Below are positions 18,945 to 27,333 of a DNA stretch of 64,000 nucleotides, piece after piece. The position numbers and the translations under genes are program-made. Where the stretch lies: assembly GCA_025934735.1 (NCBI GenBank), contig JAICWP010000007.1:1-64000 (forward strand), in the 5' to 3' direction. Positions within the stretch are counted from its first letter, which is position 1, and the number at the start of each line of letters is the position of its first letter. The stretch comes from Terriglobales bacterium (GTDB taxonomy: Bacteria > Acidobacteriota > Terriglobia > Terriglobales > Acidobacteriaceae). Under the pieces are notes generated by a model that saw only the letters and a list, made by a program, of their open reading frames with translations, ran no database searches and was not told the DNA's origin.

Positions 18945-19907
18945 ATGACCCAGCTATTTGCGCGCAAGTGCCTGCCATTTTACCTGTTTGTCCTTCTTAT
19001 TTCCTCTTTCGCCTTCAGCCAGGCAGCCGGCCAGACCATCCAGGAAAAGCTGGGCTATCCGGCCAACTCCCGGCTGCTCATCATCCATGCCGACGATTTT
19101 GGCGGCTCGCATTCCATCAACCTCGCCATCATTGACGCCCTGGAGCATGGCTGGGTCACTTCCGCCAGCATTCTCGTTCCCGCCCCCTGGTTCCCCGAAG
19201 CGGCGCAGTGGGCCAAGGCGCACCCCGACGCCGACCTCGGCATCCATCTCGACCTCAATAGTGAGTGGACCACTTACCGCTGGGGGCCGGTCAGTTCGAA
19301 GGACCAGGTGCCCAGCCTGCTCGATTCCGAGGGCTACTTTCCTCTGGTGGAAGACGAGGTGGCAAAAAACGCAAAGATCCCCGAAATGCAAAAGGAACTG
19401 CGAGCGCAAATTGATCGCGCCCGCGCTTGGGGCGTCCACCTAACTCATCTTGACACCCACATGGGGACAGTCACGCATACCCAGCAACTCTTCGATGCTT
19501 ATAAGGCGCTGGGACACGAGTACGATTTGCCCGTTCTGCTGGAGCGGACGCCCAGCGAGCCGGTGCCGCCGGGCTATGTGATTCCCCAGGATGAAGCGCT
19601 TACCGATACGGTGCTGCAGATGGTGCCGGGCGTGCCCATTGATCAGTGGTTCGACTGGTACAAGAAGACGCTGACTCCACTTAAGCCTGGCGTGTATCAA
19701 CTGATCGTACATCTCGCCTACGACGACCCGGAGATGCGCGGCGCCACCTACAAACATCCTGACTGGGGCGCGGCCTGGCGCCAGGCTGACCTGGAGATGG
19801 TCAGCAGCCCCGAGTTCCAGCAGTTCCTAAAAGAACAGGGATTCATTCTGGTGAAGTGGAAGGACCTGGCGAAGGCGCTGCCATCAAATTACGGCCAGCG
19901 CAAATGA
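18945..19907 (+). CDS. Secreted ChbG/HpnK-family (YdjC-like) carbohydrate deacetylase
   Basis: This 320-residue protein has a signal peptide ending near AAGQ (about residues 1-29). The metal-site motifs of the YdjC family are present: HADDFGGS, GIHLDLNSEW and HLTHLDTHMG. Known members remove an N-acetyl group from chito-oligosaccharides (ChbG) or a hopanoid sugar (HpnK). Export is unusual for ChbG itself, which is cytoplasmic. Together with the nearby exo-glucosaminidase-like GH2 enzyme it could process chitin-derived oligomers outside the cytoplasm: deacetylation, then release of glucosamine. The sequence shows the fold and metal residues; the substrate is inference. Confidence 0.85.
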   Translation: MTQLFARKCLPFYLFVLLISSFAFSQAAGQTIQEKLGYPANSRLLIIHADDFGGSHSINLAIIDALEHGWVTSASILVPAPWFPEAAQWAKAHPDADLGIHLDLNSEWTTYRWGPVSSKDQVPSLLDSEGYFPLVEDEVAKNAKIPEMQKELRAQIDRARAWGVHLTHLDTHMGTVTHTQQLFDAYKALGHEYDLPVLLERTPSEPVPPGYVIPQDEALTDTVLQMVPGVPIDQWFDWYKKTLTPLKPGVYQLIVHLAYDDPEMRGATYKHPDWGAAWRQADLEMVSSPEFQQFLKEQGFILVKWKDLAKALPSNYGQRK

Positions 19908-19986
19908 AAATGCCGAAAACGCGGAGAACGCTGCGATCAAAAAAGAAATTCACGATCTCTGCGCCCTTCGCGTACCTCTGCGGTTT
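19908..19986. repeat. Intergenic dispersed-type repeat between convergent genes
   Basis: AACGCGGAGAACGCTGCG and CTCTGCGCCCTTCGCGTACC are imperfect inverted arms around an A-rich centre. It has the same style as the 44215-44358 gap and may act as a weak terminator for both genes. Confidence 0.45.
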
Positions 19987-21837
19987 TTATTCGGATGGGG
20001 CGGACAGAGGCACGCTGCCCCGGATTCCCTGCCCTTCAATGAGCGTGTAAATCGCATCTGGCGTGATGTTGGTTAGTGTCTCCACCCTTCCACTGGGCCA
20101 GCGGATCTGCACCGAATCAATCTTCGTCTCTTTGCCCAGCCCGAAGTGCTGCCTCAAATCATTCTGTGAGAGGTAGCTCCCGCCACTCTTGACCTCGCTG
20201 AACTGCACCAGCTTCCCTGCCCGTACCGTCACCCGCGCGCCAATGGCGGCACGATTGCTCTTCGTGCCCACTAGCTTGAATTCCACGCGGTGATTGCCGT
20301 CTTGGTTCAGGTTCTTGAGGAGCAGCGGCGGGCCGTCAATGTCTACTACCACCACGTCTATATTTCCGTCATTGAAAATATCACCGAAAGCCGCGCCCCG
20401 CCGCGAGTGCGGAGGAATGCCGGCCAAGCCGGACGCTTGTGACACATCCTCAAAGGTTCCGTCCCAGTTGTTGCGATAAAGCAGCAGGGGCTGCTCGTAG
20501 GGCGCACCGCCGGGAATGGTATTGGCCTGCGGATACACGTGTCCATTGGCCACAAACAGATCCAGCCAGCCATCGTTATCCATGTCGAAGAACGAAGTTC
20601 CCCATCCCACCAGCGGATACGTGGCTTGACCCACACCCGCCTTCCAGCTCACATCATCGAAACCCTCCTGACCCAGGTTGCGGGCCAGCATCGCCCCTTG
20701 CTCAGCAAAGTTGGTCACGAAAATGGAGAGGCGACCGCTGTGGTCGTAATCGCCCCAATCCACTCCCATGGAGCCTTGCTCCAGGCCATCGCCGCTCAGC
20801 GCCGCTCCCAGCAGCATGCCCGTGTCGCTGAACGTGCCGTCGTGGTTGTTGTGATAGAGGTAATTGGCAGTGGTGTCGTTGGCCACGTAAAGATCGGGCC
20901 ACCCGTCGTTGTCGTAGTCGCCCCACACCGCCCCCAGGCCGTAGTAGTGGCTGGGGTCGCTGACGCCCGCCTTGAGGGAAACCTCCTCAAACGTCCCGTC
21001 GCCACGATTGTGAAACAGCAGATCGCTTTCCCCCGGCATGCCCCAGGGCCCGCATTGCACCTCGATGCCCTTGTACTTGCAGAACTGCGCGCTCCCGGGG
21101 ACGGGCAGGTGGTCCATGTCCACGTGCACGTAGCGGGAGACGAACAGGTCCACGTTGCCGTCACGGTCGTAGTCCGCCCAGGCCGCGCCCGTGCTGAAGC
21201 CACCCCCGCGTACCCCGGCTTTGTCCGTGACGTCTTCAAATGTGCAGTCGCTCTTGTTGCGGTAAAGCACGTTGCCGCCGTAGCCGGTGACGTAAACGTC
21301 CAGCTTGCCGTCGTTATCGAAATCGGCCACGGCCACGCCCATGCCCCAGCCCTTGCGCGTCATGCCCGCCCGCTGGGTAATGTCCTTAAAAGTGCCATCC
21401 GCTTCCTGGTGCCACAGGGTGACCATGGGATCACCGCCCTTGCGGTAGCGCTCCACGCTGGACCCATTGGCCATGATGATGTCGAGCCGCCCATCGCCAT
21501 CGCAATCAAACAAGCCAATACCCCCGCTCATGGACTCAATAACATAGTGCTTTTCAGGCGAGGAGATGTGGGAGGCGGTGAGGCCCAGCTTTTGGGCAAC
21601 AATCACAAATTTGGGTGAAGGTCCCGCGCCCGGCCGGGCATGCGCTTTCATTGCCCGCGGCGGAGGCGCAGCCGTTGGTCCCATTGCTGCCGGAGTTTGT
21701 GTCTGCCTTTGCGGCACAGTCCGCGTGGACGACTGCTTGTGCGGCGTCTGCGCCCACAAATCGGCTACCAGAATGCAGATCAGGGAAAAAGCCCATATGG
21801 GCGGCCTGGAACCATTGCGGGGCATGAATACGCCCAT
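19987..21837 (-). CDS. Secreted FG-GAP/UnbV (CRTAC1-type) protein
   Basis: This 616-residue protein has an N-terminal signal peptide (about 15-29, ending DLWAQ). FG-GAP/VCBS repeats with calcium-loop signatures run from about 95 to 500: FDCDGDGRLDI, DFDNDGKLDVYV, DYDRDGNVDLFVS, DYDNDGWPDLYVAN, DMDNDGWLDLFVAN. The C-terminal UnbV/ASPIC domain has GARVTVRAG, SGGSYLSQNDLRQHFGLG and VQIRWPSGRVE. The repeats should build a calcium-stabilised beta-propeller outside the cytoplasm. The biochemical role of this family in bacteria is not established. It is the last gene of a four-gene leftward cluster, 142 bases after its neighbour. Confidence 0.9.
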   Translation of the reverse strand: MGVFMPRNGSRPPIWAFSLICILVADLWAQTPHKQSSTRTVPQRQTQTPAAMGPTAAPPPRAMKAHARPGAGPSPKFVIVAQKLGLTASHISSPEKHYVIESMSGGIGLFDCDGDGRLDIIMANGSSVERYRKGGDPMVTLWHQEADGTFKDITQRAGMTRKGWGMGVAVADFDNDGKLDVYVTGYGGNVLYRNKSDCTFEDVTDKAGVRGGGFSTGAAWADYDRDGNVDLFVSRYVHVDMDHLPVPGSAQFCKYKGIEVQCGPWGMPGESDLLFHNRGDGTFEEVSLKAGVSDPSHYYGLGAVWGDYDNDGWPDLYVANDTTANYLYHNNHDGTFSDTGMLLGAALSGDGLEQGSMGVDWGDYDHSGRLSIFVTNFAEQGAMLARNLGQEGFDDVSWKAGVGQATYPLVGWGTSFFDMDNDGWLDLFVANGHVYPQANTIPGGAPYEQPLLLYRNNWDGTFEDVSQASGLAGIPPHSRRGAAFGDIFNDGNIDVVVVDIDGPPLLLKNLNQDGNHRVEFKLVGTKSNRAAIGARVTVRAGKLVQFSEVKSGGSYLSQNDLRQHFGLGKETKIDSVQIRWPSGRVETLTNITPDAIYTLIEGQGIRGSVPLSAPSE

Positions 21838-21979
21838 TTTACCGAAAAGCGTAGTCCTGTGGCCTCACGGAGCGGATTGAGCGATTTAACAATTGCCAAT
21901 TTGTAATTGAAGAGTGGTTACTCCAGGGCGCTGCAAAATGCCGAATTAGAAATTACTTAATTCCCCTGCGCCCTCTTCA

Positions 21980-24900
21980 TTAGTGTTTTGGACTCGGAGG
22001 AAACTGAAACCGATACGACTTCGGCTCTTCCCCGCTCATCTGCCGCGTGTTGTACCGCAGCAGATATTTCAAATGCGCATTATCCAGGGGATATGCCTTT
22101 CGCGCTCCGTAGGGATAGACGCCCATGGCATGAAACGGCAAAGGCGCCACGGTGTTAGCATCGGCGGCATAGAAGTCCATGTCCTTCTCGTACCCATTGG
22201 CCATAAAGAAGTAGTCGCGCTTCCATCCGGCCGGCAAGTTCGGCAAGCGGCTGCCGTCAAAATCGAGCGCCACCTCTTCTCCGGAGCCAAATACCACAAA
22301 GCGGTCATCGGCCTGGGTCAGCAGCGGCTGCACATCGCCGTAGCGTGTGTAATTGCCCGCCTCATGAGCATAGGGCCCGGTGGGGCTCACGTCGTCATAG
22401 ACGAACTTAATGTCGCCCGGCAGGCTCTGCGCCACCTGCCGGGGATAGCCATGGAAGCCCAACTTCGCCCCCACCAACGGCACAGAGGAAACCCGCGTGG
22501 CAATGCTGCTGTCATCGCTGCGGTCCAAAAGCATCTGGTCCCAGTAGATCTGCAGGTTGGTGGTGATGCGGATGCGCCGGGTGCCCACGGGCAAACGCCC
22601 ACTCAGGTCAGCCACCATGGTGCGTCGCAGGCCTGCAGGAAACCCCATATCGTCCAGCACGTGCACCCAATATCCGCCAGGCGTGAGCGCCTCCACATAG
22701 GGCGCAACCGGACTGAGCCCCGACTGCGAGGCGGCATACATTCCATCAGCGGTGAAGTAGTCAATGTAGCCGGTGGCCAGCAGCCGCAAGGGCCCGCCGC
22801 GGTATGCTTTGCCCAGATCCAGTTCCAGCGTGTGCGGCTCGGCAAAGCCCATGAACGGCAGCAGTTTGAAGCCGGTCACGTAGCGGTGGTCCTGCGCCAG
22901 CAGTTCGGGCAGCACATTGTGTCCGTGTCCGTCCCAAGCCCCCGCCGGCGGCTGTGCGTTATGGCTGGCAATCACTTTGAAGTGCGGATACGGCGGATTG
23001 CTGAGGAAGCGCTCGTTGGGATAGACCTGCACGCCCTCGGGATGGTCAATCGCCAGCAGCTTCGCCTGATCGAAATAAACCACCTCTTCCATCGGTTCCA
23101 TGAAGCGGAAACTGAGCTTGCCATCGCGCAGGCGCACGCGGTCGCCATCCACCTTTACGTACTCAGTGGGACGGGGAATGTTGCGCTCGCCCGGCCCCAC
23201 CCAGTGCCCCACCACGCCGGCGCCGATCATGTCCGCAACAAACTCGTACCGCGATCCATTCCAGGCAAACAAAGTAGGACAGGAACTGCCGCGGCGGTCA
23301 ATTTCGATGATGTTTTCCTGCTTGTCAGCCGCGATCTGCACCTCATCCTGCACCACGCCCGTGGGCCAGGTCATACGCACCACATCGGCGCTGGTTTCAG
23401 AACCCAGGCCGGCGATGATCTCCGGCGAATTCTGCCCCAGGTAGCCGGAGCCGCCCTGCACTTCAAATTTCTGGTGTAGCGCCCCGGCGAAGACTTCTAC
23501 CTTGGTACCGATACTGCTCTTGTTATCGTTCAGCCCTTTCAGCGCGATGCGCAGCCAGTGGTTGCGATTGCCGCCCTCATTGCGCAGCAGCACCAGCGGG
23601 CCGCCGTTTTGCGTAATCAGCAGGTCGGTAGAGCCATCACCCCAGAAGTCACCCGTGACCAGCGCTCGCGGATTATGCAGCTGAATCTTGTCCAGTCCGA
23701 CTTCAGCGCTGACGTCTCTGAATCCCTTTGGCCCTTCATTGCGGAAAAGACGCACCTCGCCGCGTCCGCCTTTCGTCTCCCCTACGGCTGCGACGTCAAT
23801 CCAGCCATCATTGTCGTAGTCGAGCGCGGCCACACCCCACGCCTTCACCCAATCGAGGTTTGGCAACGCCACGGGTTCGAACTTCTCGCCCTTGAGATTT
23901 CTCCACAGCGTTAAACCCGGCGGTACCGGGTGAGTGAATACCAAGTCCATCCAACCGTCTTTATTGAAGTCGAATACCGCGACACCCGCCGCAATCGCCG
24001 GCATGTCACCGGTCCAGGGGTGCGTTACAGAAAATTTGCCCTCCCGAGGGTTTAAAAGCACCGCGGGGGATGTCGTCCACCCCGTAACAACCAGATCAAT
24101 GGCACGATCATTATTGATGTCGGTACCCGCAACCGAAATGCTTGGAGCAGGAGCATCAAGCAAACCTATGTTGAGCGTGACGTCCGTAAAGCTTCCGTTC
24201 CCGTTGTTCCGCCACATCTGGTTGGCGAGAAGCCTGCCCCGGGTTCCGGCACCATTCACCGCTGTGAATGGATCTACCCCCTCAGGTGCTACAGCATTCT
24301 GGAAAGTTGTGAGAAGAAGGTCCAAGTCGCCATCATGGTCATAATCGATGAAGGTCATGCCCAGCGATTCACCCCCTCGAATGCCTGCGGCTTGCGTCAC
24401 ATCTGTAAACTTGGCGCCCTTCTCGTTGTGATAAAGCGCGACCCGCGCCTTGAAGGCCACCGCCAGATCGGTGAAGCCATCGTTGTCGTAGTCGCCGGCA
24501 GCACAGCTGATGGCCGCCGCCTTTGGATCCAGTCCGACCGACTGGGTAACGTCTACAAACCTCCCTTGTCCCAGGTTTCGGTATAGCGCCATGCCACCCT
24601 GTTTGCCGCCGCGGGCTACAAAAATGTCGATCTTGCCGTCATTGTCGTAGTCCAACAGGCAGGCGCCTGGTCCGGCCACATCCGCAACTGTCTTGGGTGC
24701 GGCGCTAGGCCGGCTTTCAACAAACAGACCCACCTCTTTCGTCACGTCCACGAAGCGCACTGGAATTGCCGCAGGCACTGCCTCCACAGTGTCCGACGAA
24801 CTTTCCGACAGCGAGAGCGGCCCCTGGTCGCCATAGGCCACGCTCATGGCCGCGCCCAGCTTCGATTTCGTAATCTGCTGGAACTTTGCCAGGCGCGCTC

Positions 24901-25480
24901 GCGCCTCCTCCATATTCCCTGACTGCTGGTACGCGCGGGCCAGCCCGAATTCCGCCGAGGCGTGATAGGGATCGAGTTGCAGCGTCTTCTGAAATTCCTG
25001 GATGGCGTGCGGATAATCCTTCAGCTGCATGTATAGCGTGCCCAGGAAGTAGTGGGTGTCAGCGTCCTTGGGTTCGAGCTCAGCCACGTGCTGAAACGCA
25101 TCCAGCGCCGCGTTGGGCTGGTTGTCGCCGCGGTAGAGCAGGCCCAGGTTGTACCAGGCATGCGCCTCTCGCGGATCTGACTTCACTACCTCCAGCAATG
25201 TTTGCCGTGCCGGCTCAATTTGCTGGAGATTGAGCAGCGCGATGCCTTGGTTGACTTTGGCCGCCAGCAGTTTGGGATCAGCCGCAAGCGCCTGCTGAAA
25301 GTATTGCAGCGCCTTTTTGAAGGCCTGCTGGTTCATGTAGCCGACGCCCAGGTTGTTCAGCCGGTTCGCCTGCGCGGCGGAGTTGCCGGAAGCAGCCGCA
25401 GGCTTACGCTGAATGGCGAACAGGCCAACTCCAATTAGCGCCAACAACACTGCCTGTCGGGAGAAAAAGGGTGCATGCAT
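21980..25480 (-). CDS. Secreted TPR + FG-GAP/UnbV protein with large C-terminal domain
   Basis: This 1166-residue protein begins with a signal or anchor segment (RQAVLLALIGVGLFAI). Residues about 35-215 are TPRs (ALQYFQQALAADPKLLAAKV, AWYNLGLLYRGDNQPNAALD). FG-GAP repeats run about 245-600 (LLDYDNDGKIDIFVARGG, DYDHDGDLDLLLT, ALDYDNDGWIDVAAVG). A UnbV/ASPIC region follows at about 640-715 (GSGYLGQNSPEIIAGLG, MTWPTGVVQDEV). The last 440 residues form a separate domain starting SCPTLFAWNGSRYEF that I do not recognise by function. It lies 20 bases after the preceding FG-GAP gene and is surely co-transcribed. Confidence 0.9.
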   Translation of the reverse strand: MHAPFFSRQAVLLALIGVGLFAIQRKPAAASGNSAAQANRLNNLGVGYMNQQAFKKALQYFQQALAADPKLLAAKVNQGIALLNLQQIEPARQTLLEVVKSDPREAHAWYNLGLLYRGDNQPNAALDAFQHVAELEPKDADTHYFLGTLYMQLKDYPHAIQEFQKTLQLDPYHASAEFGLARAYQQSGNMEEARARLAKFQQITKSKLGAAMSVAYGDQGPLSLSESSSDTVEAVPAAIPVRFVDVTKEVGLFVESRPSAAPKTVADVAGPGACLLDYDNDGKIDIFVARGGKQGGMALYRNLGQGRFVDVTQSVGLDPKAAAISCAAGDYDNDGFTDLAVAFKARVALYHNEKGAKFTDVTQAAGIRGGESLGMTFIDYDHDGDLDLLLTTFQNAVAPEGVDPFTAVNGAGTRGRLLANQMWRNNGNGSFTDVTLNIGLLDAPAPSISVAGTDINNDRAIDLVVTGWTTSPAVLLNPREGKFSVTHPWTGDMPAIAAGVAVFDFNKDGWMDLVFTHPVPPGLTLWRNLKGEKFEPVALPNLDWVKAWGVAALDYDNDGWIDVAAVGETKGGRGEVRLFRNEGPKGFRDVSAEVGLDKIQLHNPRALVTGDFWGDGSTDLLITQNGGPLVLLRNEGGNRNHWLRIALKGLNDNKSSIGTKVEVFAGALHQKFEVQGGSGYLGQNSPEIIAGLGSETSADVVRMTWPTGVVQDEVQIAADKQENIIEIDRRGSSCPTLFAWNGSRYEFVADMIGAGVVGHWVGPGERNIPRPTEYVKVDGDRVRLRDGKLSFRFMEPMEEVVYFDQAKLLAIDHPEGVQVYPNERFLSNPPYPHFKVIASHNAQPPAGAWDGHGHNVLPELLAQDHRYVTGFKLLPFMGFAEPHTLELDLGKAYRGGPLRLLATGYIDYFTADGMYAASQSGLSPVAPYVEALTPGGYWVHVLDDMGFPAGLRRTMVADLSGRLPVGTRRIRITTNLQIYWDQMLLDRSDDSSIATRVSSVPLVGAKLGFHGYPRQVAQSLPGDIKFVYDDVSPTGPYAHEAGNYTRYGDVQPLLTQADDRFVVFGSGEEVALDFDGSRLPNLPAGWKRDYFFMANGYEKDMDFYAADANTVAPLPFHAMGVYPYGARKAYPLDNAHLKYLLRYNTRQMSGEEPKSYRFQFPPSPKH

Positions 25481-25500
25481 GTCGTGCAGGAAGTGTAATT

Positions 25501-27333
25501 CTATTGCGAACGCTTGGCGAATGGGCGATGCGCGACAATCCCGCGGGCTTCCTGAACCGTCACAGTCTGCCCTCCTGGCACGTTGCTCAGCTTATCCGTC
25601 TGCCCGCTGGGCCACCTGATCTCGACGGAATCTGCCTTGCCATGCTGGCCCAGACCGAACGTCAGTACCAGTTCGCTTTGCGATAAATAACTCGACCCGC
25701 TGCGCAACATCTGGTCCTGTTTCATACCGGCCACATCAACGTCCACCAGCGCCCCAATGCCGTCGCGGTTGGACTTGGTGCCCACCACCTTGATGCGCAG
25801 GCTGTTGTCCGTCCCACCATCATTTCGGAATAAGTAGGCCCGGCCACCGTTCGTGGTCAGCAGGATATCCAAGTCTCCGTCGTTATCAACGTCAGCGTAG
25901 GCCGCGCCCCGCGCCACTTTGGGGCTGGCGAAGGCGGCGCCCATCTCTTGGGTGACCTCCTGGAACTTGCCTCCGCCCCGGTTGTGGAACAGGTGCGGCG
26001 GCTCGGCGAACTTCACCGTCTTTTGCACCTTTTCGATCTGGTTCTCAATGTGGCCGTCGGCAACGAAAATGTCGGGCCATCCATCCAAATCGTAATCGAA
26101 AAAGAAACAGCCGAAACCCAGGGTAAGCAGGCTGTCGTGCCCAATTGAGGAGCGCGGCGCCTCGTCCACAAACAAGCCGTTCCCTTCATTGTGGTAGAGC
26201 GACACCATTTGGTTGGCAAAGTTTGCGATCAGAATGCTGGGGTGGCCCGAGTGGTCATAATCGGCGGTATCCACGCCCATGCCCGCCCGCGCCACACCAT
26301 CCTCGCTGAAGGCAATCCCCGCCGGCATTCCCTGCTCGGCGAACGTGCCGTTGTGCTTGTTCACGTACAGCTTGTTGGGTTGGGTATCATTGGAGACCAG
26401 GATGTCGGGCCAGCCATCACCGTTGTAGTCCAGAGTTGCGATCCCCAGGCTCTTGGAAGTCGGGTCATAGAGCCCGGCCTTTTGTGTGACATCTTCAAAC
26501 TTGCCGTGCCCCAGGTTGTGCCACAGCCTCAGCGACGCGCCCTTGTACGACTCCGGCGTGCAATACGACTTATGGCTGCCGTCCAGCGTGCAGTAGAGGT
26601 CGTCCTTTTCCGACCACTGCACGTAATTTGCGACCACCAGGTCGAGCAACCCGTCACGGTCATAGTCCACCCAGGCCGCTCCGGTGGAGAACTCGGTGGG
26701 TCCCCAGAGCCCCGCCGCCTTGGTCACATCGGTGAAGGTGCCGTTGCCGTTGTTGTGGAATAAGTGACTCTGTCCGAGTGCGGTGACAAAAATATCGTCG
26801 TGGCCGTCATTATCGTAATCGCCGACTGCTACTCCCATGCCATACATCTCCACCGCCAGGCCGGCCTTGCGAGTCACATCGGTGAAGGTACCGTTATGGT
26901 TGTTGTGATAAAGCTTCAGCGTGGTCGTCCCGTGAACCTTGTGCCCGGAAAAATCTTCGGAGTTGATCAGCAGGATGTCGGGCCAGCCGTCGTTGTCATA
27001 ATCAAGGAAGGCACAGCCCGGGCCCATGGTTTCCGGCAGCCACTTCTTGCCGAATGCGCCGTTGTTGTGCACGAAATGGATACCGGCGCGTGCAGTGATG
27101 TCGGTAAAGTGGATGTGAGAACTGCCCTGCTGTCCCACGGCGAAAGTGGTGATCAGCAGCGCCAGCACGAGCCCGACAATACTGCGTGGGCAACCGCGCG
27201 AGCTTTCCGAGACGGCTCGAGCACCGACGGCGCTTGACCTCAGCTTCGCACTCAGCGTGGAAGCGCACCGCTTCAGCCGTGCGATCAACGATTGCAGAAT
27301 GTTCCGGGCTTTAGCCCCTGTGGCCCGATTCAC
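25501..27333 (-). CDS. Secreted FG-GAP/UnbV (CRTAC1-type) protein
   Basis: This 610-residue protein has FG-GAP repeats (LDYDNDGWPDILL, DYDNDGHDDIFVTALG, DYDRDGLLDLVVAN, FDYDLDGWPDIFVAD, DVDNDGDLDILLT) and a C-terminal UnbV domain (GSSYLSQSELVLTFGLG, VEIRWPSGQTD). A hydrophobic export segment is at about residues 52-68 (VGLVLALLITTFAVG). The GTG at 27333 overlaps the upstream stop in GTGA, supporting coupling. The first 45 codons are unusually Arg/Ser/Ala-rich and include a GGGCTAAAGCCC palindrome, so the true start may be later, closer to the signal segment. Confidence 0.88.
   Translation of the reverse strand: MNRATGAKARNILQSLIARLKRCASTLSAKLRSSAVGARAVSESSRGCPRSIVGLVLALLITTFAVGQQGSSHIHFTDITARAGIHFVHNNGAFGKKWLPETMGPGCAFLDYDNDGWPDILLINSEDFSGHKVHGTTTLKLYHNNHNGTFTDVTRKAGLAVEMYGMGVAVGDYDNDGHDDIFVTALGQSHLFHNNGNGTFTDVTKAAGLWGPTEFSTGAAWVDYDRDGLLDLVVANYVQWSEKDDLYCTLDGSHKSYCTPESYKGASLRLWHNLGHGKFEDVTQKAGLYDPTSKSLGIATLDYNGDGWPDILVSNDTQPNKLYVNKHNGTFAEQGMPAGIAFSEDGVARAGMGVDTADYDHSGHPSILIANFANQMVSLYHNEGNGLFVDEAPRSSIGHDSLLTLGFGCFFFDYDLDGWPDIFVADGHIENQIEKVQKTVKFAEPPHLFHNRGGGKFQEVTQEMGAAFASPKVARGAAYADVDNDGDLDILLTTNGGRAYLFRNDGGTDNSLRIKVVGTKSNRDGIGALVDVDVAGMKQDQMLRSGSSYLSQSELVLTFGLGQHGKADSVEIRWPSGQTDKLSNVPGGQTVTVQEARGIVAHRPFAKRSQ
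27305..27320. repeat. GGGCTTTAGCCCC palindromic element inside the 5' end of an FG-GAP gene
   Basis: On the coding strand it reads GGGGCTAAAGCCCG, a short palindrome within codons 7-12 of the gene starting at 27333. The surrounding codons have atypical composition for a signal region, suggesting a mobile palindromic repeat placed at the gene junction or a misplaced start. Confidence 0.4.
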
